Assembly (NCBI GenBank): GCA_002344785.1
Contig: DDUL01000056.1
Span: 1-64,000, forward strand
DNA from: Bdellovibrionaceae bacterium UBA2339
GTDB taxonomy: Bacteria > Bdellovibrionota > Bdellovibrionia > Bdellovibrionales > JAMPXM01
Length of the DNA stretch: 64,000 nt
Direction of reading: 5' to 3'
In this document: positions 1 through 8,224 of the stretch, in pieces
Position numbering within the stretch: the stretch's first letter is position 1
Layout: the number at the start of each line of letters is the position of its first letter
Made by a program: the position numbers and the translations under genes
Notes under the pieces: generated by a model
Databases searched by the model: none
What the model saw: the letters and a program-made list of their open reading frames with translations, nothing else
What the model was told of the DNA's origin: nothing

Positions 1-219
1 GTGATGCCTGAGGCCGATCATCAGCAGTTTAAGGGTCGTAGGGCCCGACGGGATGGCTACGATGAACTCAAAGTTGGCGGCTTTGATCCACTTTTTGTCT
101 TCAATCACACAGCCGCAATGCTTCGAGACAATATCAAGGTGTTGTCGCGAAAGAGTTGGTGCACGGCGAAGAGTCTCCGTGGGCTCGAGCGAGTCATGAT
201 CATTTATCAGTATTATCAC
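1..219 (-). CDS. Partial hypothetical protein (C-terminus lies beyond the window)
   Basis: The minus strand is open from a possible GTG at 219 to the left edge, giving 73 codons. The translation contains a plausible globular stretch (KKWIKAANFEFIVAIPSGP) with two adjacent cysteine residues around residue 35-37. I do not recognise the family. The start is uncertain: the GTG has no clear Shine-Dalgarno, and other frames are closed just upstream. The reverse-frame open stretch on the plus strand has an arginine-rich, unnatural composition and is taken as a shadow of this gene. Confidence 0.4.
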   Translation of the reverse strand, partial: MIILINDHDSLEPTETLRRAPTLSRQHLDIVSKHCGCVIEDKKWIKAANFEFIVAIPSGPTTLKLLMIGLRHH

Positions 220-327
220 AACAACTACTTGGTACCGCCCCTGTCCACGTGAGGCGGGGGTGGGGGCGATCGCTCTTGGCGGGGCGTGGTCAAGTGCCGG
301 TTTTGGCGCAACACTCGTCGAGACCAG

Positions 328-1011
328 TTAGGGGGCGACATACTTCGTCGTCGTCCAGATTCCCACGTGCACAGCGCCAAACAGCGCGAGCCATCCACCG
401 ATGATCTTTGTGGGAATGCCGAGTTTGCGATTGAAGCCAATGGTCGCCAGAGAAAAAGCGGCGATGAAGCCCACTAGCACGATCCAAGGTTGGCGATCGA
501 CGACGCCGACGGGGAGCCACCAAAATATATTGGCGAATGCGAAGATGCTCGCGCCGCTTCGGTAGCGAAATTTGAGACCATGAATGCTGAGCAGGATAAT
601 TTTTAAGAGGCTCGTCGTGGCAAAGGTGGCGAGGAAGCTTCCGGCGGGTAAGATCAACAGCGCGATGAGAAAACGAATGAGGCCTTGGTGAACCAAGCCG
701 CTGATCACGGCGCTGAGTATACCGGTGCCGATCGCGAGTACGACCCATGTGGGAGTCTTCAAATCCGGGCAGTTTTCGAGAAAGCGCACTGGGTGCCGAA
801 GAAAACGCAGCACATCCAGTGGCAAGCGAATCAATTCCGTGGCGCGGTCTTTGGCGCCGATGACCAGATCTTGGGAGAACTCGACGGAGGCCTCGATCAG
901 TTGATCGGTGCGATCTGTTGGCTCAGCTGGAGGTTCAGCTGGAGCATGGGTCTCGGTCGTGGGCTGAGGACCTGAAGCGGGGCGCTTGCGGTCGTCGGCA
1001 TTGTTCTGCAT
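328..1011 (-). CDS. Polytopic membrane protein, Yip1-like
   Basis: The 227-residue protein has a hydrophilic, Pro/Thr/Glu-rich N-terminus (about residues 1-40). An amphipathic stretch follows, containing LPLDVLRFLRHPVRFLE, a pattern often seen just before the membrane domain of Yip1-type proteins. About five hydrophobic segments follow, near residues 88-107, 111-140, 153-171, 175-193 and 202-219. It presumably sits in the inner membrane. The Yip1 assignment is by overall architecture only and no catalytic residues are visible. It is transcribed in the same direction as the next two genes upstream, with an 11-nt gap to the 140-residue protein, so it may be the last gene of that unit. Confidence 0.6.
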   Translation of the reverse strand: MQNNADDRKRPASGPQPTTETHAPAEPPAEPTDRTDQLIEASVEFSQDLVIGAKDRATELIRLPLDVLRFLRHPVRFLENCPDLKTPTWVVLAIGTGILSAVISGLVHQGLIRFLIALLILPAGSFLATFATTSLLKIILLSIHGLKFRYRSGASIFAFANIFWWLPVGVVDRQPWIVLVGFIAAFSLATIGFNRKLGIPTKIIGGWLALFGAVHVGIWTTTKYVAP

Positions 1012-1022
1012 AGCTCATCGCA

Positions 1023-1445
1023 TCACTTCCATTCGGCTTCGGCAAGCGAAATGGCGTGATCGAGGATGCGCGATTCAAATTCCAAGTCGTCATTGAGGCG
1101 AGAGCGCCAGCTGAGATGCAGTCGGGTGAGTGAGCTGGTTGTGATGTTGGGCGAAGCTTCGCTTGATGTGGCGGGTGAAGTTTTGCGGTCGTGGGCGATC
1201 ATGAAGATGTGAGCTTTGGTGGTGAGGCTTTCAAGATTGCGGTGGAACTCGACCTTGTAGCCATGTTCGTGCAGGAACTCGGGAAGGAAGCCGAAGGCGA
1301 GGGGATCGTCGTGCACAAAGGCGATTGGATCGCGAGTGAGTAGACAATTGGGTTTCAGGCCCAATTGTTGGAGTCGGCGGCGCTTGGCTTCGGTGGCAAG
1401 TCGTTGCAGAGGTCGCCACCAAGGAGGCTGAACGGGCCTCGACAT
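1023..1445 (-). CDS. Hypothetical protein, 140 aa
   Basis: This is a soluble, basic protein of 140 residues starting MSRPVQPPWWRPLQRLA. It has no signal peptide, transmembrane segment or motif that I recognise. The central part (FVHDDPLAFGFLPEFLHEHG, then an IFMIAHDRKT stretch) could form an alpha/beta fold. The start codon shares one base with the stop of the upstream barrel gene, so the two are probably co-transcribed and translationally coupled. No function can be assigned. Confidence 0.55.
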   Translation of the reverse strand: MSRPVQPPWWRPLQRLATEAKRRRLQQLGLKPNCLLTRDPIAFVHDDPLAFGFLPEFLHEHGYKVEFHRNLESLTTKAHIFMIAHDRKTSPATSSEASPNITTSSLTRLHLSWRSRLNDDLEFESRILDHAISLAEAEWK

Positions 1446-2230
1446 CAGAAGTGAGTGTCCATGCGAAGGGTGGCGTCGTAGCTGGAACGATCAAAGCCTT
1501 CGGCCACCATGGCATTGCGGGCGGAAACTTCCGCGCCCAGCGAGACGCGCGAGTTGACGTAGTAGTCAGCGCCGACGGACACGAGGCTGACGGGCGTGGA
1601 GGACTCAAAGGAGTCAGGGCCTCGTCGGTAGCTGAGATCCCGCGCGCCTAACCCCAAGCCGCCACGTAGGGTGAGATGGCCTGTGGGCCGAGTTTTCAAA
1701 TAAGTCTTAAGATCGAATTCGCGTAGGCTGACTCGCGTCGTGGACTCGTCGCTTTCGGGGAAGTTGCGGACAGCGCCTTCGGCGGTGAGGTTGGGGCCGA
1801 GAATGTCGATGCCGAGTGAAACTTGGAATCCACGTTGCGACATATAGTGGGCGCTGCCGTTGGGTAGCGAGAGACTTTGCAGCGTTTGCGAAATTCCAAA
1901 TCCCGCGTGAAGCCAGATGTTGGCGAAGGGGTCGCCACCTGTGCTCAAATTCGCGGCCGACATTCGCGATGAAGAAGTTTGGGCCTTTTGCAGATCGCGC
2001 ACGATTTCGTCGTAGCGAACTTGTTCGGTGTCGGAGTCTTCGAGCCAAACTGGATTGGAGCGAATGACTTCTTCGCGTGACGGGGCGGAGGGTTCGTCGC
2101 TTTCGACATCATCGGCGGTCGTGTAAGCGGATGCATTCGATGCTAGGGCTGTTGAGATCGCTAAGCAGGCAAGGCCGTGACTGAGCGTTGTGATCCATGT
2201 GAGGTGAGAGGTGAAGCGGAAATTTCTCAT
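1445..2230 (-). CDS. Putative outer-membrane beta-barrel protein
   Basis: The start at 2230 is preferred over an upstream in-frame ATG at 2320 because GGAGG lies about six bases before it and the protein then begins with a signal peptide (basic MRNFRF, hydrophobic core near residues 15-25, cleavage near SNASA). The 261-residue product has an acidic linker after the signal peptide. From about residue 100 to the end it shows alternating polar/hydrophobic strands and many glycines, typical of an 8-12-strand barrel, and it ends in a C-terminal phenylalanine (LRMDTHF), the usual outer-membrane insertion signal. The specific role is unknown. Confidence 0.65.
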   Translation of the reverse strand: MRNFRFTSHLTWITTLSHGLACLAISTALASNASAYTTADDVESDEPSAPSREEVIRSNPVWLEDSDTEQVRYDEIVRDLQKAQTSSSRMSAANLSTGGDPFANIWLHAGFGISQTLQSLSLPNGSAHYMSQRGFQVSLGIDILGPNLTAEGAVRNFPESDESTTRVSLREFDLKTYLKTRPTGHLTLRGGLGLGARDLSYRRGPDSFESSTPVSLVSVGADYYVNSRVSLGAEVSARNAMVAEGFDRSSYDATLRMDTHF

Positions 2231-2495
2231 GTTCGTCCTCCGTGGGGCGCCAGCAATGGAAGCATCGTACGCAACTGGTCGTCTTAGGGTGAGCCGGCCC
2301 AAGCCAATTCGCGCGTCCATGATGAGTGACCATGAAGCGCTTTCTTGCAGAGCTTACCACGGGCTCGCTAACGTCTAGACGCATCGGCGAGCGGCTTCGG
2401 TGAATTCCCGACGGAGGTCGAGGTTGCGCCGATGGCGGGTCATACCGACCATGGCCGCATTGTGGAAAAGCTGTGGAGTCGGCGACAATGAATGA

Positions 2496-3077
2496 ATGCA
2501 GAGGACTCGAGTCGGAAAAAAGCAGACGGGAAGTGGGCGCAAGCGACCCGTTCGGTTTTGGGCGCTTCGTGAGCCGAGGCTGTGCGCGTTTTGTGGGTCT
2601 TCGCATCGAGTCTATCTAAAGCGACACATTGGCATTTGGGATGTGCTCTTGGCGATCGCGCTGGGTTTTGCCATGTGGGTGCCGTGGAGTGCCGGAGGTC
2701 CCGAAGACGCAATCCGTTTCTTCGACCCGCGCGGAGTTGCGATTGGTTTGGTGTTCATTTTTGGCGCGGAGATTTTTGTAGTGCTTCGGCATCGACTCTC
2801 GCTGAACTGTCCGAAGTGCGGGTTTGATCCTGTGACTTATCGACGGCAACCCGAAGAGGCGGCACGTCGCGTGCGTGAGCACCTCGCTCGCCGGGCTGAG
2901 GATCCACTTTTGCTTTTGGCTGAGCCGGTGCGTCTGCCGAAATTGCGCAAAAAAGTGTCGTCAGCTGAGCTCTCAGCAAGGGCCAGGCTGGAAGAAAAAT
3001 CGGCGTCGGGCGAAAATCCGCAAGCTCCAGAGCCGAACGCCTCTGGAAGTGCGCGTGAGCCGAGTTTGAATTTGTAA
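2496..3077 (+). CDS. Membrane protein with a zinc ribbon split by two transmembrane helices
   Basis: The 193-residue product has CAFCGSS near residue 30 and CPKCGFD near residue 108. The two CxxC knuckles together would make one four-cysteine zinc site. Between them lie two hydrophobic segments (about residues 46-62 and 80-97) that form a helical hairpin, so the knuckles would meet on the same, probably cytoplasmic, face. The C-terminal third is charged and Ala/Glu/Arg-rich, probably coiled or disordered. The family is not recognised. The first ATG in another frame (2488) runs only 43 codons, so 2496 is taken as the start. Confidence 0.55.
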   Translation: MQRTRVGKKQTGSGRKRPVRFWALREPRLCAFCGSSHRVYLKRHIGIWDVLLAIALGFAMWVPWSAGGPEDAIRFFDPRGVAIGLVFIFGAEIFVVLRHRLSLNCPKCGFDPVTYRRQPEEAARRVREHLARRAEDPLLLLAEPVRLPKLRKKVSSAELSARARLEEKSASGENPQAPEPNASGSAREPSLNL

Positions 3078-3083
3078 AAACAC

Positions 3084-3112
3084 TTGGCCAGAACCTCAGG
3101 CTTCGCTAGTCT
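3084..3112 (+). promoter_or_regulatory. Candidate sigma70-type promoter of the glycosyltransferase gene
   Basis: TTGGCC (3084-3089) and TAGTCT (3107-3112) are separated by exactly 17 bases. The GTG start follows the -10 box by only six bases, which would give a leaderless or nearly leaderless mRNA. No Shine-Dalgarno is present before the GTG, which fits that reading. Confidence 0.4.
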
Positions 3113-3118
3113 CGCGGC

Positions 3119-3982
3119 GTGTCGACAGTGCGCGCCTTGGTCGTGATTCCGACCTACAACGAAATTGAGAACATTGCTCCGCTCACGCGAGAAATCATGC
3201 GCGTGTTCGATGAGTACAAGTCGTCGACTCGCGAAGCATCGGGAGCAGGGCTCTTGGGTTCTTATGGAGTTTCTGGTGGAGTTTCTGGTGGCGCGTACCA
3301 GGGATCCGCGGGCGCAGTGGGAAGCCACGCGCGCTCGGATTTGTCGCTTGAGATTCTCGTCGTCGATGATAATTCGCCGGACGGCACAGCCCAAGAGGTC
3401 TTGCGACTTGCTGAAATGCCAGAGTTGCGAGGTCGCTTGCATCTTTTATCGCGACCAGGAAAGCAGGGCTTGGGGCGCGCTTACATCGCAGGATTCAAAT
3501 GGGCTTTGGAGCGCGGTTATGCCTGGGCGATCGAAATGGATGCCGATTTTTCGCATCGTCCGGTGGATTTGATGAAGCTTCTCGATGTCTTGCTATTTGG
3601 TGACGAGAGCGGGCGCTATGATTTTGCGTGCGGCTCGCGATGGGTGCCAGGCGGCGGGACTGTGAATTGGGGATTGGGCCGAAAAATCATTTCGCGCGGC
3701 GGGAGTTTGTACTCGCGATTGATTCTGGGATTTCCTTGGCGCGATTGGACGGGTGGATTCAACGCGTGGACGGCGAAGTGTCTGCAGGGCATTGGTCTCG
3801 ATGCGATTCAAAGCAATGGCTATAGCTTTCAGATCGAGTTGAAGTATCGAAGTCTCAAACGAGGCTTTCGCGGCGTTGAGGTCCCGATTCTCTTTGAAGA
3901 TCGGCGCGTGGGCCAAAGCAAGATGAGTACGAAAATCGTCTTGGAAGCCTTTGTGAGAGTTTGGTCGATTCGAAAGCGTTGA
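3119..3982 (+). CDS. Family 2 glycosyltransferase, polyprenol-phosphate mannosyltransferase (Dpm1) type
   Basis: GT-A fold enzymes of this group move a sugar from a nucleotide donor onto a polyprenol phosphate at the cytoplasmic face of the membrane. Visible hallmarks are VVIPTYNEIENI near the N-terminus, VVDDNSPDGTA near residue 80, the metal-binding DADFSH near residue 141, and the GQSKM sequence near the C-terminus. There is no membrane tail, as in short soluble Dpm1 proteins. Unusually, about 35 Gly/Ser/Ala-rich residues (roughly 38-74, with a GVSGG repeat) interrupt the first beta-alpha unit just before the VVDDN strand. The sugar and acceptor cannot be told from sequence. Confidence 0.8.
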   Translation: MSTVRALVVIPTYNEIENIAPLTREIMRVFDEYKSSTREASGAGLLGSYGVSGGVSGGAYQGSAGAVGSHARSDLSLEILVVDDNSPDGTAQEVLRLAEMPELRGRLHLLSRPGKQGLGRAYIAGFKWALERGYAWAIEMDADFSHRPVDLMKLLDVLLFGDESGRYDFACGSRWVPGGGTVNWGLGRKIISRGGSLYSRLILGFPWRDWTGGFNAWTAKCLQGIGLDAIQSNGYSFQIELKYRSLKRGFRGVEVPILFEDRRVGQSKMSTKIVLEAFVRVWSIRKR

Positions 3983-4014
3983 CCTCGCGCTTGAAGCTTT
4001 GTCTGCTGGTGGAT

Positions 4015-5079
4015 ATGCGAATCCAGCAGTGTGCGCTCCGGCATTTATACGGGCAAATTGACCGAATTTCGCAAAGCCTGCTCGGCCGAGTTCGAGCCGT
4101 GCGCGTCCTTCCTTTCCTTTTGGCCTTGGGATTTGTTGCGCCGATTTTTTTCACCTCGCTTCAGGCGCAGGCGCTGCAGGGAACCGTCACAGAGGATACG
4201 GAAATTTTCGAAGAGCCGACTTTTGATTCCGAAGTGATTGCCGAGGTCGCCGAGGGAACGCGGGTTCCGATCAGCAAAGGCAGCACGGGAAATGAGTTTG
4301 GACGATTTCGAAAGACTCGTGTGGATGGCAAGATCGGTTGGATTCCCATCAACAAAGTTCGCGCCGATGGTGTGAAGACGCCCGTGATTCCCAAAGGTGA
4401 TTTGGCTGATCCCGAACCGAGGCCTCGGTCGCCCAAGGGAAGTGGCAGCGGTAAAGGTGGCCCAACGGCTGGGACATCGGCTGGCGCTTCAGGATCGACG
4501 AAGACTCCGCCGAAAGCCACGCCGGCTCCGCAGGCGGGGCAAAGCTCCTCAAGTCGTGACTCTCGCCGTAAAGTCGAGCGCGACATTTATCTGCTGACTC
4601 GCTATGTGGGTTTGAGTTTGGGTTCGCTGGAGTTTCGCGAGGGAATCGCCGGGCGAGATCGCACGGCGAATGTCACGACGTATGGCTTTAAGGTTTCAGG
4701 GCCCGATACGGTTTTGCCGGGTGGCGTGACGGACTGGAACTTCCATTTTCACTACGGAGCGCCGTCTTATTACGACGAGCTTTCGAGTGTGAAGCCGTCA
4801 GGCTTTTTGTTGCTGACGGATGTGTCGATGCTCCTGCCTCTGCGCTTTGATGAGGATTCGGCGCTGGTGTTAGGGGCAGGGCCTTTGCTGGTCCTATCGA
4901 GCTTGCAGGCTTCGCAGGGAAGTCGTCGTTACGATATGTTTTCGGTGGGCGCAGGGCTGGCGCTCAGCTTGGGTGCGGGTTGGCGGTGGGGAGATCATGG
5001 CCTTCGAATTGAGGGTCGGTACTTGGTGGAGCGAAAGATTCACCGCGGATTGATGGCTCACTGGCAAATCGCGTATTAG
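4015..5079 (+). CDS. Secreted SH3-domain protein with C-terminal outer-membrane-barrel-like region
   Basis: The product has a hydrophobic secretion signal (LPFLLALGFVAPIFF, cleavage near LQAQA). A bacterial SH3-like domain of about 65 residues follows (VTEDTEIFEEPTFDSEVIAE through IGWIPINKVRA), then a Pro/Gly/Ser-rich linker and a roughly 170-residue Gly/aromatic-rich region resembling a small barrel and ending in an aromatic residue. The start is ambiguous: ATG 4015 follows GGTGG, TTG 3961 would overlap the preceding gene, and GTG 4099 would give the shortest and cleanest signal peptide. SH3 domains of this kind often bind peptidoglycan, so an outer membrane to cell wall link is a reasonable guess. 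Confidence 0.6.
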   Translation: MRIQQCALRHLYGQIDRISQSLLGRVRAVRVLPFLLALGFVAPIFFTSLQAQALQGTVTEDTEIFEEPTFDSEVIAEVAEGTRVPISKGSTGNEFGRFRKTRVDGKIGWIPINKVRADGVKTPVIPKGDLADPEPRPRSPKGSGSGKGGPTAGTSAGASGSTKTPPKATPAPQAGQSSSSRDSRRKVERDIYLLTRYVGLSLGSLEFREGIAGRDRTANVTTYGFKVSGPDTVLPGGVTDWNFHFHYGAPSYYDELSSVKPSGFLLLTDVSMLLPLRFDEDSALVLGAGPLLVLSSLQASQGSRRYDMFSVGAGLALSLGAGWRWGDHGLRIEGRYLVERKIHRGLMAHWQIAY

Positions 5080-5269
5080 CCCTCGGCTCGGCGCAGCAAG
5101 GGCTGAGTGCAGCGCTCTGGGATGCGGCTCTCAAGAAGGTCATGCGGCGCCTTGAAAAGCTGCGAATTCTCATAGACTTAGAGCATGGTCGAAGTTGTCG
5201 CTCAGCGATCATTTCTTGGCCACGATTTGCAGTGGCGGAGTTGAGAAACGCCGTGGTAACCCAAGCCTT

Positions 5270-7228
5270 ATGCATGAAGAATTGAAAGCGGACCCGACGG
5301 AGGCGTCGAGGATTCCGAATGAGTCGCGAATTCAAATCCTGCCCTCAGAAGTGATTGATCAAATTGCTGCGGGTGAGGTTGTGGAGCGCCCTTCGCATTT
5401 GGTGAAGGAGCTGATTGAGAACGCGCTCGACGCCGGTGCGACTCAGGTTCTCATTGAAGTCTCGGATTCGGGTCGTGACGTCGCCGTCACCGATAATGGG
5501 CGAGGCTTGCGCGAAGATGAACTTCCCCTCGCGCTCGCTCGGCATGCCACCAGCAAAATTCAAACGGCCGAAGACTTGTGGCGTTTGGGATCTTACGGAT
5601 TTCGTGGTGAAGCCTTGGCGTCGATCGGTGCGGTGAGTGAGTTGAAGATCACCTCGCGAAGTCGAGATCGCCAATCGGCTCATCAAATCTGGAATCGCTT
5701 TGGAAAAGTCTCGGCGGTCGAAGCGGCGGCCGGTAATGAAGGCACGCGCGTGCATATGCGTGAGTTGTTCGCAAATGTGCCGCCGCGATTGAAGTTTCTC
5801 AAGAGCGAGACGGCTGAATTTGGGCAGATCAAGAACGTGGTGCGGGCGATGAGCTTGGCGCGCCCTGAAGCGCAGCTGAAGCTCAAAATAAAATCGAAGT
5901 TGGAATTGGATTTCCCCGCACAAACAAATTTGCAGCAACCAGGAAGTGCGCTGGAGAGTTTTCGTCGTCGTGCCGAGGCTGTGCTTGGTGTGCATCTGTA
6001 CGCCTGTGAGTCCGATCAAAATTCCGATTCAAATTCGCATCAGGGTCTGCACGTGCAAATCGCATTTGCGGGACCGCAAGATGTATCGGGGCAATCGCGG
6101 GGAATTTGGATTCTGGTTCAAGATCGGTGGGTGCAAGATCGATCTCTGCAGCAGGCGGTGATCGAGGCCTATCGTGGATTGCTCATGCATGGTGAGTTTC
6201 CATTAGCCGTTGTGCGCGTATCGGCGCCACCGGCTGACGTCGACGTGAATATTCATCCGACGAAATCCCAAGTGAAATTTAGGGACGCCTCATCCGTTTT
6301 TAAAGCGGTGAATCGAACGCTTCGTGCAGCGATCGAAGCCGCTCCTTGGCGAGCCGAAGGCGAGCGTGCGGGTGTCGTCGCTGCGGTTCGCGGCTTTGCC
6401 GAAAAATCGCTGGAGGTCTCGGCGCCTCGTCGGGTTGAGGATTTCACGCGAGCCTATGAGCGTAGCTCGATTCCGCCCCATAAGGTCTCGGAGGCTCATG
6501 GCGAGGGGCTGAGTTATGATTCGATGCCGGTGAACTCGCACTTGCGATTTCAATCTGCGGAATTGGATCGCGTGAGCTTTTCGCCGAAGGCTGACGTTGC
6601 CGGTCCCGTCGACATGGGCATCGGCACCGGTGTGTGGTCGAAGTTGCAGGTGTTGGCGCAAGCGCATTTGACCTACTTGGTCTGTCAGGATGCGGATCGC
6701 CTGGTTTTTGTGGATCAGCATGCGGCTCATGAGCGTGTGGCTTACGAGCGATTGATGCGCGCGTGGAGAGAAAAGTCGGCGAAATCGAAACTTGAAACTC
6801 AGGCGCTGTTGATCCCGACACTCTTTGATTTGGATGCTGAGGCCGCGGATCAGCTCGAGTCGATGCGAGAGGACTTGTCAGCGCTGGGATTTGAAGTGGA
6901 GCGCATGGGGCCGACGCAATTGGCGCTGCAGTCTTTGCCGGCGCTGATTAAGGAAAGTGCCGCGATTGAGGGGCTATCGCGTTTGGCGAATCGCGCGCTG
7001 GCCCAAGGGAGCAGCACGAGTCTTGAAGATGCGGTGAGTGACGTGATGGCGCGCATGGCTTGCCACTCCGTTGTGCGAGCTGGCCAAGCTTTGAGCGTCT
7101 CGCAAATGCGCGAGTTGCTGGAGCAGATGGACGAGTTCCCACTCTCCAGCTTTTGTCCTCATGGACGACCGGTTTCGGTGGAATATCCTTTGGCGCAACT
7201 CGAACGTGATTTTGGCCGACGCGTATGA
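5270..7228 (+). CDS. mutL: DNA mismatch repair protein MutL
   Basis: MutL couples mismatch recognition by MutS to strand incision. The N-terminal GHKL ATPase shows ELIENALDAGA (about residue 46), DNGRGL and SYGFRGEALASIG. The C-terminal dimerisation and endonuclease domain has the DQHA-x2-E-x4-E metal motif as DQHAAHERVAYE near residue 481, plus late CHSVVRAGQ and FCPHGRP motifs. This MutL should therefore carry the latent nickase, as expected in bacteria lacking MutH. ATG 5270 is chosen because earlier in-frame codons add unconserved sequence. The length of 652 residues is normal. No mutS is nearby. The stop overlaps the miaA start (ATGA). Confidence 0.95.
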   Translation: MHEELKADPTEASRIPNESRIQILPSEVIDQIAAGEVVERPSHLVKELIENALDAGATQVLIEVSDSGRDVAVTDNGRGLREDELPLALARHATSKIQTAEDLWRLGSYGFRGEALASIGAVSELKITSRSRDRQSAHQIWNRFGKVSAVEAAAGNEGTRVHMRELFANVPPRLKFLKSETAEFGQIKNVVRAMSLARPEAQLKLKIKSKLELDFPAQTNLQQPGSALESFRRRAEAVLGVHLYACESDQNSDSNSHQGLHVQIAFAGPQDVSGQSRGIWILVQDRWVQDRSLQQAVIEAYRGLLMHGEFPLAVVRVSAPPADVDVNIHPTKSQVKFRDASSVFKAVNRTLRAAIEAAPWRAEGERAGVVAAVRGFAEKSLEVSAPRRVEDFTRAYERSSIPPHKVSEAHGEGLSYDSMPVNSHLRFQSAELDRVSFSPKADVAGPVDMGIGTGVWSKLQVLAQAHLTYLVCQDADRLVFVDQHAAHERVAYERLMRAWREKSAKSKLETQALLIPTLFDLDAEAADQLESMREDLSALGFEVERMGPTQLALQSLPALIKESAAIEGLSRLANRALAQGSSTSLEDAVSDVMARMACHSVVRAGQALSVSQMRELLEQMDEFPLSSFCPHGRPVSVEYPLAQLERDFGRRV

Positions 7229-8193
7229 GGCCACGGCGACATGTGGCGATCTTGGGGGCGACGGCCACGGGTAAGACGGCTCTGGCGATCGATGTGGCCG
7301 AGACGTTGCGATGCTCAGTAAAAGCTTCATTGAAAAGTTCAGTTTCGCCGCGCGATCTTGAGATTCTCTCTTTTGATAGCGTGCAGTTTTATCGTGAGTT
7401 GGCCATCGGCTCGGCCCGACCGAGCGACGAGCAATTGCGCCGCGTGAAACATCATTTTGTGGCTCAGCAAAGCGTGCTTGAAGAGATGACGGCAGGGCGC
7501 TTTGCCAGTGAAGCGCAAGAGCTGATGGCCAAGGCCTCGGCAAGTGTCGAATTCATTATCGTCGGTGGCAGCGGATTTTATTGGCAGGCGCTGGAGCGCG
7601 GTGTCCCGAATGTGCCGGCGTCGACGCCCGCATCGCGAGCCCAAATTGAAGCCCATGTCGCGGCGATGGGCCTGGAGGCTGCGTATGCGGAACTGCTCTT
7701 GCGTGATGCCGAGACAGCCAAGCGTATTCATCCGCACGATCAATACCGAATTGTGCGGGCCTTGGAGATTCTGGCGACGCTTCCTGAGCAAGAGACTTGG
7801 TCGGCCCTGAGGGCTCGACATGAGCGCGCTGAGCCGCAGATCACGTTGCGGGCCAAAGTTGGACTTGAGCTTTCGCGCGAGGATTTGGAGCGGCAGGTGG
7901 CGCAGAGAACTTCGCAAATGCTTGCACAAGGTCTACTCACAGAGGTGCGTGATTTGTTGGCGCAAGGTGTGTCGGAGGCGGGACCGCTCGCCAGCGTCGG
8001 GTATCGCGAAGCTGTTTTGGCTTTACGCGAGGGCTGGAGTGAGTCGCAATTGCATGAAGCCATTTGCCAAAGCACGCTTCGGCTCGCCAAGAAGCAGCGG
8101 ACTTGGTTTCAGCGCGATCCGGAAATTCAATGGTTCGACGCCAAGCGCGATATGCCTCGGGCACGCGAAGTTTTGCTCAAGGCCTTCGCTTGA
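7225..8193 (+). CDS. miaA: tRNA dimethylallyltransferase
   Basis: MiaA transfers a dimethylallyl group from DMAPP to the N6 of A37 in tRNAs reading codons that begin with U. The P-loop is GATATGKTAL at residues 10-19. It is followed by FDSVQFYREL (substrate loop with the catalytic Asp), VGGSGFYWQAL (canonical GGTGLY region) and QYRIVRALEI. The C-terminal KKQRTWFQRD matches the conserved K-x-Q-x-T/R-W-F element. The 322-residue length is typical. DMAPP would come from the mevalonate/Fni operon elsewhere in this window. The start overlaps the mutL stop by four bases. Confidence 0.93.
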   Translation: MRPRRHVAILGATATGKTALAIDVAETLRCSVKASLKSSVSPRDLEILSFDSVQFYRELAIGSARPSDEQLRRVKHHFVAQQSVLEEMTAGRFASEAQELMAKASASVEFIIVGGSGFYWQALERGVPNVPASTPASRAQIEAHVAAMGLEAAYAELLLRDAETAKRIHPHDQYRIVRALEILATLPEQETWSALRARHERAEPQITLRAKVGLELSREDLERQVAQRTSQMLAQGLLTEVRDLLAQGVSEAGPLASVGYREAVLALREGWSESQLHEAICQSTLRLAKKQRTWFQRDPEIQWFDAKRDMPRAREVLLKAFA

Positions 8194-8218
8194 CTCGCCT
8201 TAGCCTCGCCTTGAAACT
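8190..8218 (+). promoter_or_regulatory. Candidate promoter of yicC-gmk-rpoZ
   Basis: TTGACT (8190-8195, overlapping the miaA stop) is followed after 17 bases by GAAACT (8213-8218), a weak -10. The ATG comes six bases later with no Shine-Dalgarno, the same geometry as the glycosyltransferase promoter at 3084. Confidence 0.3.
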
Positions 8219-8224
8219 CCGAGC

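Noticed and set aside
5185..5244. Possible 19-codon leader ORF (ATG 5185) before mutL after a TAGACT -10-like box
   Set aside because: The -35 candidate TTGAAA is only 15 bases away, and the peptide has no amino-acid bias or overlap with mutL, unlike the thrS case.
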